The notes: generated by a model not told the origin, from the sequence alone. Positions 49,673-58,572 are shown, counted from the stretch's first letter. The stretch: DNA of 64,000 nt from Amycolatopsis thailandensis (GCF_002234405.1 NZ_NMQT01000117.1:34769-98768); one strand, 5' to 3'. Numbers and translations: made by a program.

Positions 49673-49708
49673 GGTGTTTTCCGCATGCGCGGAAAACGTG
49701 AAAGGTCC
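49668..49708 (+). promoter_or_regulatory. Expression platform of the ykkC-family riboswitch
   Basis: GTTTTCCGC (49676-49684) pairs with GCGGAAAAC (49689-49697) in a hairpin. Outside it, GGACC (49668-49672) can pair with GGTCC (49704-49708), which overlaps AAAGG, the likely ribosome site for GTG 49712. GGACC is also the 3' edge of the aptamer. Ligand binding could release the ribosome site, a translational ON switch. This is a structural inference. Confidence 0.5.
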
Positions 49709-49711
49709 GTC

Positions 49712-50590
49712 GTGAACGTCACCGCCCTGTCCTTCGTCATCGTCGCCGCCGTCATCCACGCGGGCTGGAACCTGGCCGCCAAGCGGATCCGCCGCGGCGG
49801 GGCCCGGTTCGTCTGGGCCTACTACAGCTTCTCCGCGGTCCTGCTCATCCCCGTCATGGCGGTCTCGCTGGTCGTCGAGCCGCAACGTCCACAGTGGACC
49901 TGGCTGCTCGCCGCCGCGGTCACCGCGGTGTTCCACGTCACCTATGGGGTCGTCCTCCAGCGGGGGTACGCCGTCGGTGACCTGTCCGTCGTGTATCCCG
50001 TCGCCCGCGGGACCGGGCCACTGATCTCGGTGCTCGCGGCCGTCGTGCTGCTCGGCGAGCGGCCGGGGGTACTGGGCCTGGTGGGCGCGTTCCTGGTGGT
50101 CGCCGGGGTGCTGGTCATCGGCAGCGGGCGAGGGCAGGCCCATGTCGACGAGGCTGCTCGCATCGCTCGCCGCAAAGGAGTCCTGTACGGCCTGCTGACC
50201 GGGCTCACGATCGCCGCCTACACACTGTGGGACGCGCATTCGGTCACCGGTCTCGGTGTCCCGCCGATCATCTACTTCGGAACCGGCGCGATCGTGCAGA
50301 GCCTGCTCATGGCGCCGTACGCGCTGAAGGACCGAGAAGAGGTTTCGTGGCTCTGGCGTGAGCACAAGCGCGAAATCCTCATCGTCGGCTTGTTCTCCCC
50401 CTTCGCCTACCTGCTGGTCCTCTACGCCCTCCAGATCGCCCCGGTGAGCCTCGTCGCACCCGCGCGGGAGCTGAGCATCGTCCTGGGCGGCGTGGCCGCC
50501 TGGCTGGTCCTGGGAGAGTCGAACGCCGCCCGCCGGCTGGTCGGGTCGGCGGTCGTGCTGGCGGGGATCACCGCGATTGCGATGGCCTGA
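49712..50590 (+). CDS. EamA/DMT-superfamily transporter
   Basis: 292 residues, about ten membrane helices arranged as two EamA repeats: repeat 1 ends VAVVLLGERPGVLGLVGAFLVVAGV, repeat 2 ends VAAWLVLGESNAARRLVGSAVVLAGI. A hydrophilic stretch (GRGQAHVDEAARIARRKG) joins them. GTG 49712 is chosen from the ribosome site AAAGG and the first helix. The ykkC-family riboswitch directly upstream implies that its substrate or role is tied to that RNA's ligand: guanidine export if type 1, or a nucleotide/amino-acid-related solute if type 2. Confidence 0.9.
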   Translation: MNVTALSFVIVAAVIHAGWNLAAKRIRRGGARFVWAYYSFSAVLLIPVMAVSLVVEPQRPQWTWLLAAAVTAVFHVTYGVVLQRGYAVGDLSVVYPVARGTGPLISVLAAVVLLGERPGVLGLVGAFLVVAGVLVIGSGRGQAHVDEAARIARRKGVLYGLLTGLTIAAYTLWDAHSVTGLGVPPIIYFGTGAIVQSLLMAPYALKDREEVSWLWREHKREILIVGLFSPFAYLLVLYALQIAPVSLVAPARELSIVLGGVAAWLVLGESNAARRLVGSAVVLAGITAIAMA

Positions 50591-50612
50591 ACCCATCCGG
50601 TAGGGATGAGCC

Positions 50613-50987
50613 ATGGACGTGCTGAGCAGCAGGGTGCTGATCCACCCGAAGGACCTCGACGTGTCGACGGCGTTCTATCGGGACACCCTGGGCCTCGCGA
50701 TCGACAAGGAGTTCCCCGGCGGGACGGTGTTCTTCGCCGGGAACGGGTCGATCGAGATCGTCGGCACCGGGAAGACCGGTCCGACTTCCGACGTCGCGTT
50801 GTGGCTCCAGGTCCGGGACCTGCCCGCGGCGCTCGAAGAGCTCGCCGCGAAGGGCTTGGACCCGGTCCGTGGCGCACGCCGTGAGCCCTGGGGCCTGGAC
50901 GAAGCGTGGATCGCCGACCCGGACGGCACCAGGATCGTGCTGGTCGAAGTGCCGCGTGAGCATCCGTTGCGCACCGACCCGCGCTAG
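50613..50987 (+). CDS. VOC/glyoxalase-superfamily protein
   Basis: 124 residues with the paired beta-alpha-beta-beta-beta units: VLIHPKDLDVSTAFYRDTLGLAIDKEF ... SIEIV and VALWLQVRDLPAALEELAAKGL ... EAWIADPDGTRIVLVEV. Possible metal ligands are the His of the first strand and Glu of IVLVEV; a full set is not obvious. Could be a resistance or isomerase/dioxygenase-like enzyme. TAGGGA 6 bases before the ATG suggests a leaderless mRNA. Overlaps the converging methyltransferase gene by 4 bp. Confidence 0.85.
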   Translation: MDVLSSRVLIHPKDLDVSTAFYRDTLGLAIDKEFPGGTVFFAGNGSIEIVGTGKTGPTSDVALWLQVRDLPAALEELAAKGLDPVRGARREPWGLDEAWIADPDGTRIVLVEVPREHPLRTDPR

Positions 50988-51571
50988 GTCCGGGGCTTGA
51001 TCGCGCGCAGCTGAGCGGCGAGGGAAGCGCCGAAGCCCGGCGGATCCCAGGTCCAGGTCTGAAGGTCGGTGAAGCCGGCGGCCGCCGCTTCGTCGGCCAG
51101 CTCGTGCCGGGACACCGGCAGCCACTTCTCGTACGACGACAGCAGCAGCCTGCCGCCGGGTCGCAGCACGCGGAACAGTTCGGTGAACCCGGCCGGCCGG
51201 TCCTCCCACAGCTGTACGTTGTTGACGGTCAGTACCACGTCGACGCTCTCGTCCGGCTCGCCCGTGGAGTCCGCGGTGCCTTGTCTCAGGTCCACTTCGT
51301 CGCCGCACCGCCGACGAGCGCGGGAGAGCATCTCCGGGGACGGGTCGACGCCGATCGCGCGACCCGCGGTCTCGGCCGCGGCCCGCAGGCCGACGCCCGG
51401 GCCGGGACCCACGACCAGGACGGTTTCGCCGGACTCGAGCGACGCCAGTTCGACGACGCGAAGTTCGGTGGCAGCGTTGCCGTGCGCCATCGCCAGGCCA
51501 CCGAACCGGCCGAGCAGTCCCCTGGGATGGCCGAACGTGCGATCGAGCATTTGGGACAGTGAAGTACTCAT
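50984..51571 (-). CDS. Class I SAM-dependent methyltransferase
   Basis: 195 residues from ATG 51571. SAM loop VLVVGPGPGVGLRAAAE, IGVDPSPEMLSRARRRC with the acidic ribose contact, DVVLTVNNVQLWEDRPAGFTELFRVLRPGGRLLLSSYEKWL, and a short C-terminal cap. UbiE/MT11 type; substrate unknown. The in-frame extension upstream of 51571 overlaps the lepA promoter region and lacks domain content. Confidence 0.85.
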   Translation of the reverse strand: MSTSLSQMLDRTFGHPRGLLGRFGGLAMAHGNAATELRVVELASLESGETVLVVGPGPGVGLRAAAETAGRAIGVDPSPEMLSRARRRCGDEVDLRQGTADSTGEPDESVDVVLTVNNVQLWEDRPAGFTELFRVLRPGGRLLLSSYEKWLPVSRHELADEAAAAGFTDLQTWTWDPPGFGASLAAQLRAIKPRT

Positions 51572-51684
51572 ACTTCGAGGGCACCACAGCTCACCACGGG
51601 CCGCATCGGGGATGACCCCCACTCGCACCCGGAGCGGCATGGGAGCATAGACGTGGCACACCCCGACCTTCGCGAGGAAACCCG

Positions 51685-53526
51685 TTGACGACGTTCGCCG
51701 ACACGACCTTCACGCCCCCGGAGCTCATCCGGAACTTCTGCATCATCGCGCACATCGACCACGGCAAGTCGACCCTGGCCGACCGGATGCTGCAGCTCAC
51801 CGGCGTGGTCGAGGAGCGGGCCATGCGCGCTCAGTACCTCGACCGCATGGACATCGAACGGGAACGCGGGATCACCATCAAGGCGCAGAACGTGCGCCTG
51901 CCCTGGAAGGTCGACGATCAGGACCACGTCCTGCACCTGATCGACACCCCGGGCCACGTGGACTTCACCTACGAGGTCTCCCGGGCCCTGGAGGCCTGCG
52001 AAGGGGCGATCCTGCTGGTCGACGCCGCGCAGGGGATCGAGGCGCAGACGCTGGCGAACCTCTACCTCGCGCTCGAGAAGAACCTGCACATCATCCCGGT
52101 GCTGAACAAGATCGACCTGCCGTCGGCCGACCCGGACAAGTACGCGGCCGAGCTGGCGCACATCATCGGTTGTGAGCCTTCGGACGTGCTTCGCGTGTCG
52201 GCGAAGACCGGTGTGGGGGTGACCGAGCTGCTGGACGAGTGCGTGAAGCAGGTCCCGCCGCCGGTCGGCGACGCGGACGCGCCCGCCCGCGCGATGATCT
52301 TCGACTCGGTCTACGACACCTACCGGGGCGTCGTGACCTACATCAGGGTCGTCGACGGCAAGATCACGCCGCGCGAGCGGATCAAGATGATGTCCACCGG
52401 CGCCACCCACGAACTGCTCGAGGTCGGGATCATCTCGCCGGAGCCCAAGGCCAGCAAGGGGCTCGGGGTCGGTGAGGTGGGTTACCTCATCACCGGGGTG
52501 AAGGACGTCCGTCAGTCGAAGGTCGGTGACACCGTCACCTCCGAGCGCAAGGGCGCCGAGGAGCCGCTCGCCGGCTACCGCGAGCCGAAGCCGATGGTCT
52601 ACTCGGGCCTGTACCCCGTCGACGGTTCGGACTACCCGGAGCTGCGCGAGGCGCTGGACAAGCTCCAGCTCAACGACGCCGCGCTCGCCTACGAGCCGGA
52701 AACCTCCGTGGCGCTCGGATTCGGGTTCCGCTGCGGCTTCCTCGGCCTGCTGCACCTGGAGATCACGCGGGACCGGCTCGAACGCGAATTCGGCCTCGAC
52801 CTGATCTCCACCGCGCCGAACGTCATCTACAACGTCGTGCTCGAGGACAAGAGCGAGATCGTGGTGACGAACCCGTCGGACTGGCCGACCGGGATGAAGA
52901 TCTCCGAGGTCCACGAGCCGGTCTCCAAGGTGAGCATCCTGGCGCCTTCGGAGTTCGTCGGCACGATCATGGAACTGTGCCAGGCCAAGCGCGGCACGCT
53001 GCTGGGGATGGACTACCTCTCCGAGGACCGCGTCGAACTTCGCTACAACATCCCGCTCGCGGAGATCATCTTCGACTTCTTCGACACGCTGAAGTCGCGC
53101 ACGCGCGGCTACGCGTCCCTCGACTACGAAGAGGGCGGCGACCAGATCGCCGATCTGGTCAAGGTCGACATCCTCTTGCAGGGTGAAACCGTCGACGCGT
53201 TCTCGGCGATCGTGCACAAGGACGCCGCCTACGGCTACGGCAACCGGATGGCGACCCGGCTGCGTGAGCTGATCCCGCGCCAGCAGTTCGAGGTGCCGAT
53301 CCAGGCGGCCGTCGGGTCGCGGATCATCGCCCGCGAGACCATCCGCGCGATCCGCAAGGACGTGCTCGCGAAGTGCTACGGCGGTGACATCTCGCGTAAG
53401 CGCAAGCTGCTGGAAAAGCAGAAGGAAGGCAAGAAGCGGATGAAGACCGTCGGCCGGGTCGAGGTGCCGCAGGAGGCCTTCGTCGCCGCACTGTCCACTG
53501 AGGACCCCGGTAGCAAGAAGAAGTAG
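51685..53526 (+). CDS. lepA: Elongation factor 4 (back-translocase LepA)
   Basis: Ribosomal GTPase affecting initiation and translocation under stress. 613 residues. P-loop AHIDHGKST at 22-30, DIERERGITIKAQ (switch I), DTPGHVDFTYEVSR, NKIDLPSADP, and the LepA-specific C-terminal domain ending in KRKLLEKQKEGKKRMKTVGRVEVPQEAF. The start is TTG at 51685 with GAGGAAA 4-5 bases before it; the family N-terminus fits. A clean intrinsic terminator follows. Confidence 0.96.
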   Translation: MTTFADTTFTPPELIRNFCIIAHIDHGKSTLADRMLQLTGVVEERAMRAQYLDRMDIERERGITIKAQNVRLPWKVDDQDHVLHLIDTPGHVDFTYEVSRALEACEGAILLVDAAQGIEAQTLANLYLALEKNLHIIPVLNKIDLPSADPDKYAAELAHIIGCEPSDVLRVSAKTGVGVTELLDECVKQVPPPVGDADAPARAMIFDSVYDTYRGVVTYIRVVDGKITPRERIKMMSTGATHELLEVGIISPEPKASKGLGVGEVGYLITGVKDVRQSKVGDTVTSERKGAEEPLAGYREPKPMVYSGLYPVDGSDYPELREALDKLQLNDAALAYEPETSVALGFGFRCGFLGLLHLEITRDRLEREFGLDLISTAPNVIYNVVLEDKSEIVVTNPSDWPTGMKISEVHEPVSKVSILAPSEFVGTIMELCQAKRGTLLGMDYLSEDRVELRYNIPLAEIIFDFFDTLKSRTRGYASLDYEEGGDQIADLVKVDILLQGETVDAFSAIVHKDAAYGYGNRMATRLRELIPRQQFEVPIQAAVGSRIIARETIRAIRKDVLAKCYGGDISRKRKLLEKQKEGKKRMKTVGRVEVPQEAFVAALSTEDPGSKKK

Positions 53527-53538
53527 CCGGTACTCACG

Positions 53539-53573
53539 AAAAGGCCGCCCGGATCCGATCCGGGCGGCCTTTT
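53539..53573. terminator. Intrinsic terminator after lepA (bidirectional)
   Basis: Sixteen-base perfect arms (53539-53554 AAAAGGCCGCCCGGAT; 53558-53573) with loop CCG and flanking A/T runs. On the + strand the stem is followed by TTTTTCG; on the - strand the A-run supplies the T-tract for the converging gene, whose stop codon is at 53579. Confidence 0.88.
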
Positions 53574-53578
53574 TCGTA

Positions 53579-54025
53579 TCAGCGGTTACCGCTGACGCGG
53601 TTCGCCGTGACGAAGACGGCGACGCGGCGTTCGGCGGCCATCACGCGGTCGTACTCGTCCCAGTCGTCGTGGGTCCCGGTCGCGGCGATGAAGACGTCGC
53701 GCAGCAGGCGGGGGAGCCCGGCAGGGTCGAAGTCCTGGTCCGGGTCGTCCGGGCCGACGAGGTGGGTGCTTCCCTGGACCGCTGCCCATTCCCAGCCGCG
53801 CCGGAAGGTGATCGTGGCGTGGCCCGCCCGGCGGAACAGGTCGAGCTTCTTCACCCCGCCCATCGCGACGAAGGCGACTCCCGGTGCCTTGGTGACCGGG
53901 TCTTCGAACACCCCGGCGTTGACCACCGAGGAATGGACGGTGCCGTCCGTGCGAACCGTCGAGACGGTCGCGAGTCCGTTTTCGCGCAAGGAAAGAGTGC
54001 GGACGAGTTCGAGGTCAGCGGCCAT
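53579..54025 (-). CDS. PPOX-class F420-/flavin-dependent oxidoreductase
   Basis: 148 residues, split-barrel flavin fold: LATVSTVRTDGTVHSSVVNAGV, VAFVAMGGVKKLDLFRRAGHATITFRRGWEWAAVQGSTHLVG, and a basic C-terminus. These are the strands and turn that bind F420 or FMN in the PPOX family. ATG at 54025; the longer frame upstream runs into the hexosaminidase gene's 3' region and has no ribosome site. Function probably reduction of a small electrophile or lipid; not specified by sequence. Confidence 0.87.
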   Translation of the reverse strand: MAADLELVRTLSLRENGLATVSTVRTDGTVHSSVVNAGVFEDPVTKAPGVAFVAMGGVKKLDLFRRAGHATITFRRGWEWAAVQGSTHLVGPDDPDQDFDPAGLPRLLRDVFIAATGTHDDWDEYDRVMAAERRVAVFVTANRVSGNR

Positions 54026-54077
54026 GGATCCACCGTAGCCCGCCCGGCCGGTGAAGGGGGCCGAGCGGGCGGGCGGA

Positions 54078-55841
54078 TCAGCAGGTGCCGTCGTCGCGCC
54101 AGACACCCCATTCGCCGGTGGTGCCGGGCTCCTCGCCGCGCGTCCACCACTTCGCGTACCACTTGTGCCCGTTGTGGGACACGCTCGTGCCACCGGTGTA
54201 GGCCGAGGCGCGATCCCACGCCGGGAGTGAGCAGGTGCCCGGGTTGCCGGACCCGGTCTCCCAGGGCACCTGGCTCGACTTGTAGTAGCCGAGGCCCTGT
54301 GCCTGCCAGCGCGGGGCCTGTGCGCCGAGGCGCACCCGGAAGGTGTTCCAGTCGTGGGTCGACCACGGCGACCAGCCGAGCTCGGCGTGGGCCGGGAGCC
54401 GCGGGAAGGCGAGGTAGTCGATGTTGGCCGGGGTCACCACGGTTTCGGTCCACAGCGGGGATTCGACACCGCGCACGGCGGATTCGGGCACGCCGGAGAG
54501 ATAGGCGCCCGGGTTCCAGTTGTAGGCGTCCTGGACCTCGATGTAGCCCGCCCACGAGAGCCCGATCGGCGTGCTGGAGTTGTACTTCATGTCCAGGTAC
54601 GCCTTGTTCGCAGGCGACATGATCACCTTGCTGCCGCGGGCGACGGCGTTCGTGACCTCCGTGCTGGACGTCGTCGTGCCCCAGAACTGCGGGGTCGCCG
54701 TGGCGGGCAGGGTGGCCTTGCCGATCTCGTGCCAGCCGACGACCTGCTTGCCCGCGGCGGCCACCATCGGCAGCACCCGGTTCATGAAGGTGCGGTAGTC
54801 CGCGTCGCTGGTGGCCTGGGCCTCGTCACCGCCGAGGTGGAAGTACGGCCCGGGGGTCAGCGCGGCGATCTCCCGGATGACGTCGTTGACGAAGGTGTAG
54901 GTGTTCTCCTTCGAGATGCAGAGCGAGCTGTAGCCGACCGCGGTGTCGGTGCGCAGCGGGGGAGCGGTGTTGTTGCAGTTCAGCTCGGCGTACGAGGCCT
55001 GGGCGGCGTTGGTGTGCCCGGGCATGTCGATCTCCGGGATGACCGTGATGAACCGCGAGGCGGCGTAGTTCACGATCTCCGAGTACTGCGCCTTGGTGTA
55101 GTAGCCGCCGGCGCCGCCGCCGACCTGGGTGCTGCCGCCGTAGGTGGCCAGCCGTGGCCAGCTGTCGATCTGGATGCGCCAGCCCTGGTCGTCGGCCAGA
55201 TGCAGGTGCAGGTTGTTGATCTTGTACTGCGCGAGCTGGTCGATGTACCGCTTCACCGTGGCGACGGGGTGGAAGTGCCGGGCGACGTCGAGCATCGCGC
55301 CGCGGTAGCCGAAGCGCGGGTAGTCCAGGATGGTGGCGCCCGGGATGGTCCAAGGCCCCTGCTGGACCGTGGGGCTTTCGATCTTGCCAGGCAGCAACTG
55401 CCGCAGCGTCTGGACTCCGCCGAAGAGGCCTTGCGCTGTCGTCGCGCGCAGGACGACCGAAGCGGACGTCGAGTTCAGCTGGTAGCCCTGGTCGCCGACG
55501 CGCGCGTCGGCGCCGGACAGCAGGAGCGAGATGCCGTCGGCGGGCGTGCCCGCGGGGGCGTCGGAGACGGGCAAGGCGAAGCCGGTCGACGTGCGGAAGA
55601 CCTCGGTGAGATAGTCGCCGACGGCCTTGGCCTGGGCCGAGCCGGCTTGGGTGTAGATCTTGGTGTTCTCGGTCAGGGCGAAGTCGGAGCCGGTCACCGC
55701 TTGGACCGACACCGGTACCGGGACGATCGCCTGCAACGGTGGAGTGGCCGCGTCGGCGACAGGGGCGGCTGCGGTGGTGGCGCCGGCGAGCAGCGCCACC
55801 CCGACGAAGGCGCGGCCCAGCCGCGCTCTCAAGGTCTTCAC
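54078..55841 (-). CDS. Secreted beta-N-acetylhexosaminidase (GH20) with chitin-binding module
   Basis: 587 residues from GTG 55841 (GGAGG upstream). Signal peptide to about residue 32 (PVADAA). Domain 2 of GH20 (about 35-165), then the catalytic barrel with RGAMLDVARHFHPV, LHLHLADDQGWRIQI and the catalytic pair D339-E340 in HLGGDEA. The C-terminal ~50 residues (AWDRASAYTGGTSVSHNG ... KWWTRGEEPG) form a CBM5/12 chitin-binding module. Cleaves terminal GlcNAc from chitin oligomers outside the cell. A DasR-type operator lies 69 bp upstream. Confidence 0.95.
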   Translation of the reverse strand: MKTLRARLGRAFVGVALLAGATTAAAPVADAATPPLQAIVPVPVSVQAVTGSDFALTENTKIYTQAGSAQAKAVGDYLTEVFRTSTGFALPVSDAPAGTPADGISLLLSGADARVGDQGYQLNSTSASVVLRATTAQGLFGGVQTLRQLLPGKIESPTVQQGPWTIPGATILDYPRFGYRGAMLDVARHFHPVATVKRYIDQLAQYKINNLHLHLADDQGWRIQIDSWPRLATYGGSTQVGGGAGGYYTKAQYSEIVNYAASRFITVIPEIDMPGHTNAAQASYAELNCNNTAPPLRTDTAVGYSSLCISKENTYTFVNDVIREIAALTPGPYFHLGGDEAQATSDADYRTFMNRVLPMVAAAGKQVVGWHEIGKATLPATATPQFWGTTTSSTEVTNAVARGSKVIMSPANKAYLDMKYNSSTPIGLSWAGYIEVQDAYNWNPGAYLSGVPESAVRGVESPLWTETVVTPANIDYLAFPRLPAHAELGWSPWSTHDWNTFRVRLGAQAPRWQAQGLGYYKSSQVPWETGSGNPGTCSLPAWDRASAYTGGTSVSHNGHKWYAKWWTRGEEPGTTGEWGVWRDDGTC

Positions 55842-55909
55842 CGGGGCCTCCAAAAGGGCGGGGACGTGACCCACGTCACGACTGGTCAGATCGTCGCACT
55901 TCCGGACCT

Positions 55910-55925
55910 AAAGGTCTAGACCACT
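55910..55925. promoter_or_regulatory. DasR-responsive element (dre)
   Basis: AAAGGTCTAGACCACT matches the dre consensus (A(C/G)TGGTCTAGACCA(C/G)T) at 14 of 16 positions, with a perfect GGTCTAGACC core. DasR is the GntR-family GlcNAc regulator of chitin use in Actinobacteria; it releases DNA on binding glucosamine-6-phosphate. The site lies upstream of the hexosaminidase and 68 bp before the divergent nitronate monooxygenase gene. Confidence 0.8.
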
Positions 55926-55980
55926 AAGAGGGAACCTTGGCGTGACTCGAAGGTCACATTCCGTGTCGCCGGGAGAGGTC

Positions 55981-55986
55981 TATCGT
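55981..55986 (+). promoter_or_regulatory. -10 element for the nitronate monooxygenase gene
   Basis: TATCGT ends 7 bases before GTG 55994; no ribosome site in between, so a leaderless mRNA is likely. Confidence 0.45.
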
Positions 55987-55993
55987 CGGAAAC

Positions 55994-57043
55994 GTGTTCG
56001 AGAACCTGCGTTTCCCGGTGATAGCGGCTCCGATGGCGGGCGGGCCGACCACTCCCGAGCTGGTGGCCGCGGTGACAGCGGCAGGCGGGTTCGGCTTCCT
56101 GGCGGGCGGCTATCTGAGCGCCGATGCCCTCCAGGACCGGATCGCGAAGACGGCCGAACTCACCGGCGAGCCCTTCGGTGTGAACCTCTTCGTCCCGGGT
56201 GGCGCGGGAAAGGCGGACCTCGGCGGTCACATCGAGCGCTGGCGCGCGGAGGCCGAGCGCTACGGCGTCGAGCCCGGCGAGCCGGACTGGGATGACGACG
56301 GCTATGCCGCGAAGCTCGAGGTCGTGCTGGAGCGGAAGGTCCCGGTCGTTTCCTTCACCTTCGGCACGCCCTCACCCGAGGACGTAGAACGCCTGCACGC
56401 CAACGGAAGCAAGGTGGCCGTCACCGTCACCAGCCCGGCGGAGGCCGATCAGGCCGTGGCGGTCGGCGCGGACGCTCTCGTAGTACAGGGATTCGAGGCC
56501 GGGGCGCATCGGGGGCTCTTCGCCGACGAGGCCGGAGCCGACGGCGGGGGAGCGCAGTACGGCGCGCTCAGCCTGCTTCGCCTGGTTTCGGCGCGGACGG
56601 ATTTGCCGCTGGTCGCCACCGGTGGGCTCGTGCACGGCGCCGACATCGCGGCGGTGCTGGCGGCGGGTGCCGTCGCGGCCCAGCTGGGGACAGCGTTCCT
56701 GCGGGCGGACGAGGCAGGGACGCAGCCCGCGCACCGGCAGGCGCTCGCGGACGGCGGGAGGCCGACGGCGTTCACCAGGGCGTTCAGCGGACGTCCCGCC
56801 CGCTCCCTGGTCAACCGCGCGGTCGCGGACTTCTCGGCCACCGCACCGTCGGCGTATCCGCAGGTCAACAACCTGACCAAACCGATCCGCGCGGCGGCGG
56901 GGAAGGCGGGCGACCCTGAAGTCATGTCCCTCTACGCGGGACAGACCTACGAACTCGCGGGCTCCGGCCCGGCGGCGTCGATCGTCGAACGCCTCCAGGC
57001 CGAAGCCCGCGAAGCTGCTACGCGGTTGAGTCGTCTCCGCTGA
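55994..57043 (+). CDS. Nitronate monooxygenase (2-nitropropane dioxygenase family)
   Basis: 349 residues, FMN TIM barrel. FPVIAAPMAGGPTTPELVAAVTAAGGFGFLAGG at the start, GVNLFVPG, VSFTFGTP, VVQGFEAGAHRG with the likely catalytic His, LVATGGLVHGADIAAVLAAGAVAAQLGTAFLRADEAG with the FMN phosphate site. Detoxifies propionate-3-nitronate and other nitronates; some members act on nitroalkanes. The 3' end overlaps the converging permease gene by 26 bp. Confidence 0.9.
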   Translation: MFENLRFPVIAAPMAGGPTTPELVAAVTAAGGFGFLAGGYLSADALQDRIAKTAELTGEPFGVNLFVPGGAGKADLGGHIERWRAEAERYGVEPGEPDWDDDGYAAKLEVVLERKVPVVSFTFGTPSPEDVERLHANGSKVAVTVTSPAEADQAVAVGADALVVQGFEAGAHRGLFADEAGADGGGAQYGALSLLRLVSARTDLPLVATGGLVHGADIAAVLAAGAVAAQLGTAFLRADEAGTQPAHRQALADGGRPTAFTRAFSGRPARSLVNRAVADFSATAPSAYPQVNNLTKPIRAAAGKAGDPEVMSLYAGQTYELAGSGPAASIVERLQAEAREAATRLSRLR

Positions 57044-58493
57044 CCTGCTTCGGGTCGCCGTTGTTCGCGTTCAACGCGGAGTGACGGCGGCTGTAGGCGA
57101 AGTAGATGATCAGGCCGATGACGAACCAGGCCGCGAACCGCAGCCAGGTCTCCGGGTTCAGGAACGTGATCAGCCAGATCGAGAAGACGATCCCGATGAT
57201 CGGCACGATCGGCATCCCCGGCGTCTTGAACGACCGGGGCAGGTCCGGCTGCTTGTAGCGCAGCACGATCACCGCGACGCAGACGACGACGAACGCGAGC
57301 AGGATGCCGATGTTCGTCAGTTCGGCGGCCTCACCGATGGGCAGCAGCCCGGCGATGATCGCCGACGCGCCACCGAGCACCCAGGTCATCCGGTTCGGCA
57401 CCTTGCGCACCGGGTGGGTCTTGCCGAACCACTTGGGCAGCAGGCCGTCGCGGCTCATCGAGTAGCCGACACGGCTCGCGCCCATGAGGAAGGTGAACAG
57501 CACAGTGGTGATGCCGATGATCGCGCCGACCGCGATGATCAGGCCGAGCCACTTCATGCCGAGACCGGCGAAGGCGCTGGAGAAGGCGGCTTCGCTGTCG
57601 ATGTCCTTGTAGTTGACCATCCCGGTCAGGACCAGGCAGGCCAGCACGTAGAGCACCATCGAGATGGCGAGCGAGTAGATGATCGCCTTCGGCATGTGCT
57701 TCTGGGAGTCGGTCGATTCCTCGGCCGCGGTGGACATGGCGTCGTAACCGAAAACGGCGAAGAACACCGTCGCGGCTCCGGTGAACGCGCCGCTGAGACC
57801 GAACGGGAAGAAGTTCGAGTAGTTGTCGGTGTTGATGTGGAAGACGCCGACGACGATCACCAGCAGGACCAGGCCGACCTTGAGGTAGACCAGCAGCGTC
57901 TCGAAGCGGGCCGCGTTCTTCATGCCTTGGTTGAGGATGAAGGCGATCAGCAGGCAGAGCAGGACGGCGAACAGGTTGATCTTGTAGGACCCCGGTTCGA
58001 CACCGGCCTTCTCCGTGCCCGGAGCGCCCAGCATCCAGGTCGGGAGGTCGATGTTCAGGTAGCCCAGCAGCTCGTTGAAGTAGCCGGAGATGCCGATCGC
58101 GACCACCGCCACGATCGCCGTGTACTCCAGCAGCAGGTCCCAGCCGATGAACCAGCCGACGATCTCGCCCAGCACGGTGTAGCCGTAGGTGTAGGCCGAT
58201 CCGGCGCGGGGGATCAATCCGGCGAACTCGGCGTAGGAGAACGCGGCGGCCGCGCTGGCGATACCCGCGATGAGGAATGAGATCAGCACGGCGGGGCCCG
58301 CCGTCTTGTTCGCGACCGCGCCGGCCAGGGAGAAGATCCCCGCGCCGATGATACCGCCGACGCCGATCGCGGTCAGCTGGCGCAGGCCCAGCGTGCGTTG
58401 AAGCCCGCCGCCTCCACTGAGTTCTTCGATCTGCTCGATCGGTTTGCGGCGGAATACCCCGGATCCCGAGCCCAGGCTGCGCGGTGCGGACAT
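57018..58493 (-). CDS. APC-family amino acid permease (cationic amino acid transporter type)
   Basis: 491 residues with 12 or more membrane helices. LTAIGVGGIIGAGIFSLAGAVANKTAGPAVLISF is the APC helix-1 signature; FFAVFGYDAMSTAAEES and MGASRVGYSMSRDGLLPKWFGKTHP are typical of YfnA/CAT-type carriers. Moves amino acids with protons. It is 79 bp downstream of the alpha/beta hydrolase gene on the same strand, so the two may be cotranscribed. Confidence 0.92.
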   Translation of the reverse strand: MSAPRSLGSGSGVFRRKPIEQIEELSGGGGLQRTLGLRQLTAIGVGGIIGAGIFSLAGAVANKTAGPAVLISFLIAGIASAAAAFSYAEFAGLIPRAGSAYTYGYTVLGEIVGWFIGWDLLLEYTAIVAVVAIGISGYFNELLGYLNIDLPTWMLGAPGTEKAGVEPGSYKINLFAVLLCLLIAFILNQGMKNAARFETLLVYLKVGLVLLVIVVGVFHINTDNYSNFFPFGLSGAFTGAATVFFAVFGYDAMSTAAEESTDSQKHMPKAIIYSLAISMVLYVLACLVLTGMVNYKDIDSEAAFSSAFAGLGMKWLGLIIAVGAIIGITTVLFTFLMGASRVGYSMSRDGLLPKWFGKTHPVRKVPNRMTWVLGGASAIIAGLLPIGEAAELTNIGILLAFVVVCVAVIVLRYKQPDLPRSFKTPGMPIVPIIGIVFSIWLITFLNPETWLRFAAWFVIGLIIYFAYSRRHSALNANNGDPKQVSGDDSTA

Positions 58494-58572
58494 CGTCGTC
58501 TCCCAACAGGTTGTGCTTTTCCGACTGGGTCACAGTCCGAAGGGCACGGTAGCGGGAGTCGGGACTTCGCAC

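Larger units (their letters stand above)
49352..49711. other. 360-bp divergent gap between rpsT and the EamA gene
   Basis: No protein gene is seen. The left part (about 49352-49500) must hold the rpsT promoter; I see no clear boxes. TTGAGGTACGGT (49520-49531) may belong to the promoter for the riboswitch RNA. The rest is taken by the ykkC-family aptamer and its expression platform. Confidence 0.5.
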
